Below are positions 1 through 5,317 of a stretch of DNA of 5,317 nucleotides, piece after piece. Under the pieces are notes generated by a model that was given only the letters and a program-made list of their open reading frames with translations, was not told the DNA's origin and made no database searches. The stretch lies in assembly GCA_041686955.1 (NCBI GenBank), contig JAWLCV010000153.1:1-5317 (forward strand), read 5' to 3'. Origin of the DNA: UBA7803 sp041686955. Its GTDB lineage: Bacteria > Pseudomonadota > Gammaproteobacteria > Pseudomonadales > Azotimanducaceae. The first letter of the stretch is position 1; each line of letters begins with the position of its first letter. The translations under genes were made by a program, and so were the position numbers.

Positions 1-41
1 GAGCGGGTGAAGCTGTCCTGGTTGCTGGCGATGTCGCTCAT
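1..41 (-). CDS. Start of a third leftward gene (partial, unidentified)
   Basis: A minus-strand ATG at 41-39 opens a frame that runs without a stop to the window edge; the visible product is MSDIASNQDSFTR. Nearly every codon ends in C or G, as in the neighbouring real genes, which supports coding. The start lies 26 bp beyond the stop of the VWA gene, so it would be the third gene of the moxR-vwa operon. A purine-rich stretch (GGGAG, 60-56) lies upstream, but about 14 nt from the ATG, which is longer than usual. Thirteen residues are too few to assign a family. It is the best local candidate for a client or partner of the MoxR-VWA pair, by position only. Confidence 0.5.
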   Translation of the reverse strand, partial: MSDIASNQDSFTR

Positions 42-67
42 GTGGTGATGGAACTCTCCCCCGGAGG

Positions 68-1567
68 CTACTGTACCGTACGCAGCAGGTTGCCGACGAC
101 ACGTTCGAGGTGCATCAGGCTGTTGCATTCCTCCGCCTGATGGCAGTAGGCCAGATACCGGCGCATCTCCGCATCCCCCAGAAACCACGAGCTGTGCGGC
201 TCCGGGTTCAGCCAGATCAGGCGCTTCGAGCGGTCGTACATTTCCTTGAGGATGTCCGTGCGCGGATCACCGTAGTTGTTCCGCGCGTCCCCGAGGATGA
301 TGATGGTGGTACGGTTGTCCACGTCCTCGAGGCAGTGCTTCCTGAAGTCGCTGAACGCCTGCCCGTAGTCGGTGGATCCCCCCGAGTAGTCCCGCAACGT
401 CTTGGCGATGGCATCTTCGATTCCATTGCGCTCGAACAGTTCCGTCACCTCGGCCAGGTCGGAGGAGAACGCGAACGAGCGCACCTTGGGCATCACCTCC
501 TCCAGGCTGTAGAGGAACATGAGCATGAAGCGGGCGTAGGCGGACACGGAGCCGGATACGTCGCAGATGGCGAACACCTTGGGGCGATCCACCTTCACGG
601 ATTTCCAGTGCAGATCGAAGATGGCGCCGTCGTAGGCCATGTTGCGCCGCAGGGTGCGGGGGACGTTGAGCTGACCGCGCTTGAACACCTTCTTGCGCCG
701 GGAGTGCAGGGCCACCAGGCGCTTGGCCATCTTGTACACCACTTCCTGAATCAGCCGGAAGTTGCGTTGCTCCACGTTGGAGAGCTTGACCTTGCGCAGG
801 AGCTCCTCGCGCAGCCGGCGCCCGTCGGCGTCGGCGTGCAGCAGGAACTGCTTCTCCACGTAGTCGCGCACCTGCTCGCGCAGCCATTCCCGCCGCCGCC
901 GCAGCTCCTGGCCGAGGCGCCGGCGCGGCACCCGGGGGCTCCGGCGCAGCTCGGAGATCTCGCCGTTCAGCTCGGCCAGCCCCATGTCTTCCATGATGCG
1001 CCGGGTGTAGAGGCCCTTCTGGGTGAACACCTGGATGTCCCGAACTCCCACGGCCTCGCCGGCGGTGGCCATGGCCACCGAGAGCTCCACCTTGGAGTCG
1101 GTCATGAGCAGCCGGCCGAGGGCCGACTCGGCCTCCGCCATCTGCCCTGGCCCCAGGTCCTCGTCATCCTCCTCCTTCGCGTCGGCGGCTGCCGGCGTGC
1201 GCCCCTTGGTCTTGCTCTTGCGATTGCCCTGGGCCGGCGCCTCGCGCGACTCGGCGCCGCCGGCGCCCTCGCCGCCTTCGCCGGCGGGGGATTCCGCGGA
1301 GTCGTCCGCCGTCTCGTCGTCCTCCTCGCCGTCCCGGCGCGCGCCGGCGACTTCGTCGAAGGAGAAGAACCGGTCGAAGCAGGCGTCGAAGGTCTCCTTC
1401 TCGTCCGCCGTCTTGGGCAGCACCAGCGCCAGGGCGCGCTTCAGCTCGGCCCGGTCCTGATAACCCACCAGCTCCACCGCGGAGAGCGCGTCCAGCGTCT
1501 CCGCCGTGGAGATGCGCACATCCGAGTTGCGCAGCGCCCGGATGAAGTTGGTCAGGGTGCGGTCCAT
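68..1567 (-). CDS. VWA domain-containing CoxE-like protein
   Basis: This 499-residue cytoplasmic protein has no signal peptide or membrane segment. Residues 1-70 form a conserved N-terminal region. Residues about 73-140 are a low-complexity, mostly acidic Glu/Asp/Gly/Ala linker with a short basic patch near 117-123. Residues about 140-325 are rich in charged helices with many Arg/Lys. The C-terminal part is a von Willebrand A domain with a complete MIDAS metal site: DVSGS at 336-340, Thr399 in GGSTDYG, and Asp427 in LGDARNNYGD. The ending with WLNPEP at 452-457 is typical of the VWA_CoxE family (PF05762). In known systems such proteins work with a MoxR AAA+ ATPase, the MIDAS helping contact the ATPase or client; CoxE acts in maturation of the CO dehydrogenase active site. 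Here the ATPase is encoded immediately upstream. The ATG at 1567 follows the moxR stop by 16 nt, with GGGGA (1580-1576) about 8 nt before it. At about 500 residues it is longer than the roughly 400 typical of CoxE, mainly because of the linker. The client is unknown, so coxE is not assigned. Confidence 0.94.
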   Translation of the reverse strand: MDRTLTNFIRALRNSDVRISTAETLDALSAVELVGYQDRAELKRALALVLPKTADEKETFDACFDRFFSFDEVAGARRDGEEDDETADDSAESPAGEGGEGAGGAESREAPAQGNRKSKTKGRTPAAADAKEEDDEDLGPGQMAEAESALGRLLMTDSKVELSVAMATAGEAVGVRDIQVFTQKGLYTRRIMEDMGLAELNGEISELRRSPRVPRRRLGQELRRRREWLREQVRDYVEKQFLLHADADGRRLREELLRKVKLSNVEQRNFRLIQEVVYKMAKRLVALHSRRKKVFKRGQLNVPRTLRRNMAYDGAIFDLHWKSVKVDRPKVFAICDVSGSVSAYARFMLMFLYSLEEVMPKVRSFAFSSDLAEVTELFERNGIEDAIAKTLRDYSGGSTDYGQAFSDFRKHCLEDVDNRTTIIILGDARNNYGDPRTDILKEMYDRSKRLIWLNPEPHSSWFLGDAEMRRYLAYCHQAEECNSLMHLERVVGNLLRTVQ

Positions 1568-1583
1568 GGACGGGGTCCCCGCG

Positions 1584-2540
1584 CTATCTGGCCCGCGCCG
1601 CCTTGCCGGTCAGGGTGGTGAGCTCGCCGCTGACGTTCTCGATGTCTTCCTGGAACTTGAGGATGACGTTCAGGGTGTCGCGGACCAGGGCCGGGTCGAG
1701 CGTGTCCGCGTGCAGCAGGAGCAGGGTTCGGGCCCAGTCGATGGTCTCGCTGATGGCCGGCACCTTCTTGAGGTCCATGTCGCGCAGCTCGTGAATGAAG
1801 GTGACGAGCTGACGACGCAGCTCCGCCGGGATCTCCGGCACCCGGGCCTGGATGATCCGCTGCTCGAGCTCCACGTCCGGGAAGGGAATGTACAGGTGCA
1901 GGCAGCGCCGCTTCAGGGCGTCGGAGATTTCCCGGGTATTGTTGCTGGTGAGAAACACCATGGGCGGCTCCCTGACCGCCTTCACCGTGCCGATCTCGGG
2001 AATGGAAAGCTGGAAGTCCGAGAGCATTTCGAGCAGCAGGGACTCGAACTCGTGGTCCGACTTGTCCACCTCGTCGATGAGCAGCACGCAGCCCTGCTCG
2101 GCCTTCAGGGCCTTCATCAGGGGGCGGGGCTCGAGAAACTCCTCGGAGAAGAAGATGTCACCGAACTCGTGAAGCCGCCCCACCGACTCGGCGAAGCCCC
2201 GGGCGCCCTGCAGCACCTCGTCCAGGGTCTCCTTGAGCACCTGGGTGTAGAGGAGCTGCTTGCCGTACTTCCACTCGTAGATGGCTTTGGCCTCGTCGAG
2301 GCCCTCGTAGCACTGCAGGCGGATGAGCGGCAGCCCGAACATCTGCGCCGTGGTCTTGGCCAGCTCGGTCTTGCCCACCCCCGGCGGCCCTTCGATGAGA
2401 ATGGGCTTTTCCAGGTGGTAGGCCAGGTAGACGGCGGTGGCGATCTGGTCGCTGCAGACGTAGCGGTGAGCCTCGAGCGCCGCCTTGATGGCGGCCACGG
2501 ACCCGGTGATCTTGTCGATGCTGGGAGCGGCTTCGGCCAC
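1584..2540 (-). CDS. MoxR-family AAA+ ATPase (CoxD-like)
   Basis: This is a 318-residue cytoplasmic AAA+ ATPase of the MoxR branch. It shows Walker A GPPGVGKT at 51-58, Walker B VLLIDEVDK at 152-160 (Asp156, Glu157), sensor 1 around LTSNNTRE at 196-203 (Asn199), and the arginine-rich ALKRRC at 207-212 where the MoxR arginine finger lies. The C-terminal helical lid follows from about 220. Length and motif order are normal for MoxR proteins. Members usually form hexamers that use ATP hydrolysis to remodel a client, guided by a VWA partner, which is encoded next downstream. The start is GTG at 2540: an in-frame TGA at 2552-2550 rules out a longer protein, and GAGGGG (2551-2546) lies 5 nt upstream. 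A nearby ATG at 2553 is out of frame. A promoter candidate with GATAAT as -10 lies just upstream. The sequence resembles CoxD and related MoxR proteins, but no CO dehydrogenase gene is visible, so no symbol is given. Confidence 0.96.
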   Translation of the reverse strand: MAEAAPSIDKITGSVAAIKAALEAHRYVCSDQIATAVYLAYHLEKPILIEGPPGVGKTELAKTTAQMFGLPLIRLQCYEGLDEAKAIYEWKYGKQLLYTQVLKETLDEVLQGARGFAESVGRLHEFGDIFFSEEFLEPRPLMKALKAEQGCVLLIDEVDKSDHEFESLLLEMLSDFQLSIPEIGTVKAVREPPMVFLTSNNTREISDALKRRCLHLYIPFPDVELEQRIIQARVPEIPAELRRQLVTFIHELRDMDLKKVPAISETIDWARTLLLLHADTLDPALVRDTLNVILKFQEDIENVSGELTTLTGKAARAR

Positions 2541-2545
2541 GCGTA

Positions 2546-2551
2546 CCCCTC
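2546..2551 (-). promoter_or_regulatory. Shine-Dalgarno site fixing the moxR GTG start
   Basis: Read on the minus strand, GAGGGG lies 5 nt before the GTG at 2540. This supports the GTG, because the only nearby ATG (2553-2551) is in another frame and overlaps this site. Confidence 0.65.
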
Positions 2552-2567
2552 ATGGCTCAAACCGCCC

Positions 2568-2596
2568 ATTATCCCCGGCTCGCATTTGCATGTACA
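2568..2596 (-). promoter_or_regulatory. Predicted sigma70-type promoter of the moxR-vwa operon
   Basis: On the minus strand, TGTACA (2596-2591, four of six matches to TTGACA) is followed after exactly 17 bp by GATAAT (2573-2568, five of six matches to TATAAT). Transcription would start near 2561, giving a leader of about 20 nt before the GTG at 2540, with the Shine-Dalgarno site inside it. The element is read by eye from consensus, without experimental support. Confidence 0.5.
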
Positions 2597-2605
2597 CCGA
2601 GCCGG
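2575..2605. repeat. Inverted repeat between the divergent promoters (candidate operator)
   Basis: CCGGCTCG at 2575-2582 and CGAGCCGG at 2598-2605 are perfect 8-bp inverted copies separated by 15 bp, with half-site starts 23 bp apart, roughly two helical turns. The left copy lies in the -35/-10 spacer of the predicted moxR promoter and the right copy in that of the predicted amidohydrolase promoter. A third, shorter copy, CCGGCT, occurs at 2619-2624 near the expected rightward transcription start. This arrangement suits a dimeric regulator acting on both promoters. A hairpin is possible but has no T-run after it on either strand, so an intrinsic terminator is unlikely. No regulator gene is in the window. 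Confidence 0.5.
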
Positions 2606-2614
2606 ATTTAGGAT
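2586..2614 (+). promoter_or_regulatory. Predicted promoter of the amidohydrolase operon (weak)
   Basis: TTGCAT at 2586-2591 and TAGGAT at 2609-2614 are separated by 17 bp. The -35 is poor (three of six) and the -10 moderate (four of six, with the TAnnAT frame kept). Transcription would start near 2621, about 19 nt before the ATG at 2640 and just ahead of the Shine-Dalgarno site. The weak -35 is compatible with dependence on an activator, but this is inference. Confidence 0.35.
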
Positions 2615-2626
2615 GCGCCCGGCTTC

Positions 2627-2634
2627 AGGGGGGG
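2627..2634 (+). promoter_or_regulatory. Shine-Dalgarno site fixing the first amidohydrolase start
   Basis: AGGGGGGG ends 5 nt before the ATG at 2640. It decides between that ATG and an in-frame ATG at 2613: the Shine-Dalgarno site lies downstream of 2613, and only the 2640 start puts the signal peptide at the N-terminus. Confidence 0.7.
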
Positions 2635-2639
2635 ATCCC

Positions 2640-3950
2640 ATGATCAGACATACGGTTGTACGCGTGGTGCTGCTGGGTCTCGGCGCTGTCGCCGCGTCGG
2701 GCCTCGCCTCGGCAGAGACGGTGATTCACGCCGGGCGGCTGGTCGACGTGACCCGCGGCGAGGTGCTGGTCGAGCGCTCCATCGTGGTGGAAGGCGACCG
2801 GGTGCAGCGGGTGGAGGCGGGTTATCTGCCCGGCGAGACGGTAATCGACCTCACCAGCGCCACGGTGATGCCCGGGTGGATCGACATGCACGTGCACATC
2901 ACCAGCGAAACCTCCCCCGACCGTCACCTCGAGCAGTTCACCCTCGATCCTCAGGATGCGGCTTACCGCTCCGTGGCCTACGCCGAGCGTACCCTGGCGG
3001 CCGGCTTCACCACGGTGCGCGATCTCGGCACCTCCCACGGGCTCGCGCAGTCGTTGCGGCGGGCGGTGGATCAGGGTCTGGTGGCGGGGCCGAGGATCTT
3101 CACCGCCGGCAAGTCCATCGCCACCACCGGCGGTCACGCGGACCCGAGCAACGGCCGCAACCGGGAGCTCGCAGAGGACCCGGGCCCTCTCGAAGGCGTG
3201 GTGAACGGCACGGACGACGCCTGGAAAGCGGTGCGTGCCCGCTACAAGGAAGGCTCCGACCTCATCAAGATCACCTCCACGGGCGGCGTGCTGAGCCAGG
3301 CGAAGAGCGGCCAGAATCCGCAGTTCCGGGTGGAGGAAATCCGCGCCATCGTGGCGGCGGCCCGGGATTACGGATTCCGGGTGGCCGCTCACGCCCACGG
3401 CACGGAAGGGATGAAGCGGGCGGTGCTCGGCGGCGTGGATTCCATCGAGCACGGCACTTTCATGAGCGACGAGGTCATTCGGCTGATGAAACGCCAGGGC
3501 ACCTGGTACGTGCCCACCATACTCGCCGGCCGCTTCGTCGCGGAGAAAGCCGAGGAGCCCGGCTACTTCTCCGAGCTGGTCCGGCCCAAAGCCGCCGAGA
3601 TCGGCCCGCAGATTCAGGACACCTTCGCCCGGGCCTACCGGGCGGGTGTGAAGATCGCCTTCGGCACCGACACCGGCGTCTCGCCCCACGGCGAGAACTG
3701 GAAGGAGTTCGGTTACATGATCGAGTCCGGCATGCCGGCCATGGAAGCCATTCAGAGCGCCACGGTGGCGGCGGCGGAACTGCTCGACCAGTCCAGCCGC
3801 CTCGGCAGCATCGAGCCGGGCAAGCTGGCCGACATCATCGCCGTGCCCGGGGATCCGCTCACGGATACCACCCAGTTCGGCAAGGTGCATTTCGTCATGA
3901 AGGGCGGCCGGGTCTTCAGGTCGCCCACCCAGCAGGAGCCTTCTCCATGA
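2640..3950 (+). CDS. Exported amidohydrolase, COG1228 prolidase-like
   Basis: This 436-residue protein is a metal-dependent hydrolase of the amidohydrolase superfamily, resembling the COG1228 branch that includes characterised Xaa-Pro dipeptidases and Lys/Arg carboxypeptidases. A Sec signal peptide is clear: basic start, hydrophobic segment at about 5-22, and probable cleavage after ALASA-type residue Ala25 (GLASA), so the enzyme should act in the periplasm. The small N-terminal beta domain precedes a TIM barrel with a full set of likely metal ligands: HVH (His84, His86), Lys210 in DLIKI as the carbamylated lysine, His251 in AHAHG, His271 in SIEHG and Asp344 in FGTDTG. GGHADPSNG near 164-172 and the closing GSIEPGKLADIIAV (389-402) are family features. 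Length is normal. The stop overlaps the next start by 4 nt. The substrate is not determined by the sequence; dipeptides ending in Pro, Lys or Arg are reasonable guesses, other amides or lactones are possible. Confidence 0.95.
   Translation: MIRHTVVRVVLLGLGAVAASGLASAETVIHAGRLVDVTRGEVLVERSIVVEGDRVQRVEAGYLPGETVIDLTSATVMPGWIDMHVHITSETSPDRHLEQFTLDPQDAAYRSVAYAERTLAAGFTTVRDLGTSHGLAQSLRRAVDQGLVAGPRIFTAGKSIATTGGHADPSNGRNRELAEDPGPLEGVVNGTDDAWKAVRARYKEGSDLIKITSTGGVLSQAKSGQNPQFRVEEIRAIVAAARDYGFRVAAHAHGTEGMKRAVLGGVDSIEHGTFMSDEVIRLMKRQGTWYVPTILAGRFVAEKAEEPGYFSELVRPKAAEIGPQIQDTFARAYRAGVKIAFGTDTGVSPHGENWKEFGYMIESGMPAMEAIQSATVAAAELLDQSSRLGSIEPGKLADIIAVPGDPLTDTTQFGKVHFVMKGGRVFRSPTQQEPSP
3934..3938 (+). promoter_or_regulatory. 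Shine-Dalgarno site of the second amidohydrolase
   Basis: AGGAG lies 8 nt before the ATG at 3947, inside the end of the preceding gene. Together with the ATGA stop/start overlap it indicates translational coupling. Confidence 0.7.
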
Positions 3951-5317
3951 TCCCATCGCGAGCCGTCCTACGCAGGGCCGTGCCCGTCGCAACTCTGCTG
4001 CTCGCCTCCGCGCTGGCGCTGGCGGAGGCCCGGGAACCCTACGCCTCCACCTATCGGCCCTTACCTGCCGAGCCGATGCTCATCACCGGAGCCACGGTGC
4101 TCACGGGCACCGGCGCCCGTCTCGAGGGTGCGTCGGTCTACGTGGTGGATGGCCGCATCGCCGCCGTGGGCGACGCCATCGACGCGCCCGATGCCCGCGT
4201 TGTGGATGCCGCGGGGAAGTGGTTGACCCCCGGTATCATCGACGTGCATTCCCATCTCGGTGACTACCCGTCTCCGGCCATCAGCTCCACCCAGGACGGC
4301 AACGAGATGACCTCGCCCAACACCGCCGGGGTGTGGGCGGAGCATTCCGTCTGGCCACAGGATCCGCAGTTCCCGCTGGCCCTCGCCGGCGGCGTCACCG
4401 CGCTGCAGATCCTGCCGGGCAGCGCCAACCTGTTCGGCGGGCGAGGCGTCACCCTGAAGAACGTGCCGGCGCGCACGGTGCAGGGCATGAAATTTCCCGG
4501 TGCGCCGCCCTCGCTGAAGATGGCCTGCGGCGAGAACCCCAAGCGGGTCTACGGCCAGCGCAACCAGGCGCCCTCCACCCGCATGGGCAATGTGGCCGGA
4601 TTCCGCAGCGCCTGGGCGCGCGCCGCGGCCTACGGCGACAAGCTCGACAAGGCGCAGGGAGATTCCGAGGCGGATCCGCCGGAGCGCGACCTGGCCATGG
4701 AGACCCTGGCGGGGGTGCTGGAGGGTGAGATCCTGGTCCACAACCACTGCTACCGGGCCGACGAGATGGCCACCATGATCGATGTGGCCCGGGAGTTCGG
4801 CTACCGCATCAGCGCCTTCCACCACGCGGTGGAGTCGTACAAGGTGGCGGATCTGCTGGCGGCCGAGGGCATCTGCTCCGCCATGTGGGCAGACTGGTGG
4901 GGCTTCAAGCTCGAAGCCTTCGATGCCATCAACGAGAACGTGGCCCTGGTGGATCAGGCGGGCGCATGCGCCATCGTCCATTCCGACTCGGCCCGCGGCA
5001 TCCAGCGGCTGAACCAGGAAGCGGCCAAGGCCATGGCGGCGGCACGGCGAGCCGGGATCGCCGTGAGCGAGGCGGAGGCCATCCGCTGGATCACGGCCAA
5101 TGCCGCCCGGGCCCTCGGCATCGCCGAGGAGACCGGCTCCATCGAGGTGGGCAAGGCCGCCGACCTGGTGCTGTGGAACCGAAATCCCTTCAGCGTCTAC
5201 GCGCGGGCCGAGCAGGTCTACATCGACGGCTACCGGTATTACGACCGCCAGGATCCCGAGCGTCAGCCGCTCACGGATTTCGATCTCGGCCAGACCGCCC
5301 GGGGGAGTGCACGATGA
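3947..5317 (+). CDS. Exported amidohydrolase, second of a tandem pair
   Basis: This 456-residue protein is a second amidohydrolase superfamily member, clearly diverged from its neighbour. The N-terminus has basic residues (Arg5, Arg9, Arg10), a hydrophobic stretch at about 11-26 and probable Sec cleavage after Ala26 or Ala28; there is no lipobox cysteine. The N-terminal beta domain (about 44-95) leads to HSH (His101, His103) at the first barrel strand. Further conserved-looking sites are LFGGRG (162-167), KMACGEN (191-197), VHNHC (His265, His267), FHHAVE (His292, His293) and HSDSAR (His345, Asp347). TGSIEVGKAADLVLW (396-410) closes the fold. The strand-4 ligand could be Lys191 or Glu196, so one versus two metals cannot be decided by eye. 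The ATG overlaps the upstream stop (ATGA), and its own stop overlaps another ATG. This implies coordinated production of exported hydrolases. The substrate is unknown; imidazolonepropionase-like labels for this COG should not be taken literally. Confidence 0.94.
   Translation: MIPSRAVLRRAVPVATLLLASALALAEAREPYASTYRPLPAEPMLITGATVLTGTGARLEGASVYVVDGRIAAVGDAIDAPDARVVDAAGKWLTPGIIDVHSHLGDYPSPAISSTQDGNEMTSPNTAGVWAEHSVWPQDPQFPLALAGGVTALQILPGSANLFGGRGVTLKNVPARTVQGMKFPGAPPSLKMACGENPKRVYGQRNQAPSTRMGNVAGFRSAWARAAAYGDKLDKAQGDSEADPPERDLAMETLAGVLEGEILVHNHCYRADEMATMIDVAREFGYRISAFHHAVESYKVADLLAAEGICSAMWADWWGFKLEAFDAINENVALVDQAGACAIVHSDSARGIQRLNQEAAKAMAAARRAGIAVSEAEAIRWITANAARALGIAEETGSIEVGKAADLVLWNRNPFSVYARAEQVYIDGYRYYDRQDPERQPLTDFDLGQTARGSAR
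5301..5317 (+). other. Start signals of a further operon gene beyond the window
   Basis: GGGGGAG at 5301-5307 is followed after 6 nt by an ATG at 5314-5316 that overlaps the TGA at 5315-5317. The same ATGA design joins the two amidohydrolase genes. Only the start codon and one base are visible, so the product is unknown. A third hydrolase or another function in the same pathway is possible by position. Confidence 0.5.

Noticed and set aside
110..1621. Long plus-strand open frame of about 500 codons opposite the VWA gene
   Set aside because: It is antisense to a gene with a complete MIDAS motif, its product is a low-complexity His/Val/Leu/Gly-rich string with no motif, and long antisense frames are expected in high-GC DNA.
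68..2540. Assignment as coxD/coxE of a CO dehydrogenase cluster
   Set aside because: Family resemblance alone does not show this. No coxM, coxS, coxL or other maturation gene is visible in the window.
2575..2605. Intrinsic terminator at the inverted repeat
   Set aside because: No T-run follows the stem on either strand, the loop is 15 nt, and it lies between two divergent gene starts where no transcript should end.
1506..2639. N-terminal extension of the first amidohydrolase
   Set aside because: The frame is open upstream only because it runs antisense to moxR. The Shine-Dalgarno site and signal peptide place the start at 2640; an ATG at 2613 would bury the signal peptide slightly and has no binding site.
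2876..3946. N-terminal extension of the second amidohydrolase
   Set aside because: The upstream open frame is an Arg/Gly/His-rich shadow of the first amidohydrolase. The start at 3947 has AGGAG and a signal peptide directly after it.
2625..3992. Long minus-strand open frame of about 455 codons opposite the first amidohydrolase
   Set aside because: The product is His/Gly/Ala-rich without recognisable motifs, and the opposite strand encodes a well-supported enzyme with a signal peptide and metal ligands.
4061..4981. Minus-strand open frame opposite the second amidohydrolase
   Set aside because: It has no motif or Shine-Dalgarno support and is a mirror of the real coding frame.
1..5317. CRISPR array, tRNA, rRNA, insertion sequence or phage elements
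   Set aside because: No regularly spaced direct repeats, tRNA-like cloverleaf, transposase-like protein or terminal repeats were seen on reading both strands.

Overview
The window is a compact, GC-rich bacterial segment with almost no non-coding DNA. The strongly G/C-biased third codon positions, GTG/ATG starts with purine-rich Shine-Dalgarno sites, classical Sec signal peptides and gene families suggest a Gram-negative proteobacterium, possibly a high-GC gammaproteobacterium. That assignment is inference; no rRNA or other taxonomic marker is present.

The layout is two divergent operons separated by about 100 bp. Leftward (minus strand) from position 2540 there is a MoxR-family AAA+ ATPase (1584-2540), followed 16 bp later by a VWA-domain protein of the CoxE type (68-1567). 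After a further 26 bp there is the probable start of a third leftward gene that leaves the window (1-41). Rightward (plus strand) from 2640 there are two exported amidohydrolases of the COG1228 type (2640-3950 and 3947-5317). Their stop and start codons overlap as ATGA, and a second ATGA with its own Shine-Dalgarno site at the last bases of the window shows that the operon probably continues.

The MoxR and VWA proteins form a recognisable pair. In known systems (CoxD/CoxE, NorQ/NorD, CbbQ/CbbO, RavA/ViaA) such pairs act as chaperone-like remodelling machines that mature or activate a client enzyme, often one with a metal centre. No cox, nor or cbb gene is visible here, so the client is unknown. 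The amidohydrolases look like periplasmic metal-dependent hydrolases, the first resembling the Xaa-Pro dipeptidase/carboxypeptidase branch; they probably scavenge peptides or related amides.

The most noteworthy non-coding feature is the divergent intergenic region. A plausible sigma70-type promoter for each operon is packed back to back with the -35 elements touching. A perfect 8-bp inverted repeat (2575-2582 / 2598-2605) places one half-site in the spacer of each promoter, which is the geometry expected of a shared operator or regulatory switch.
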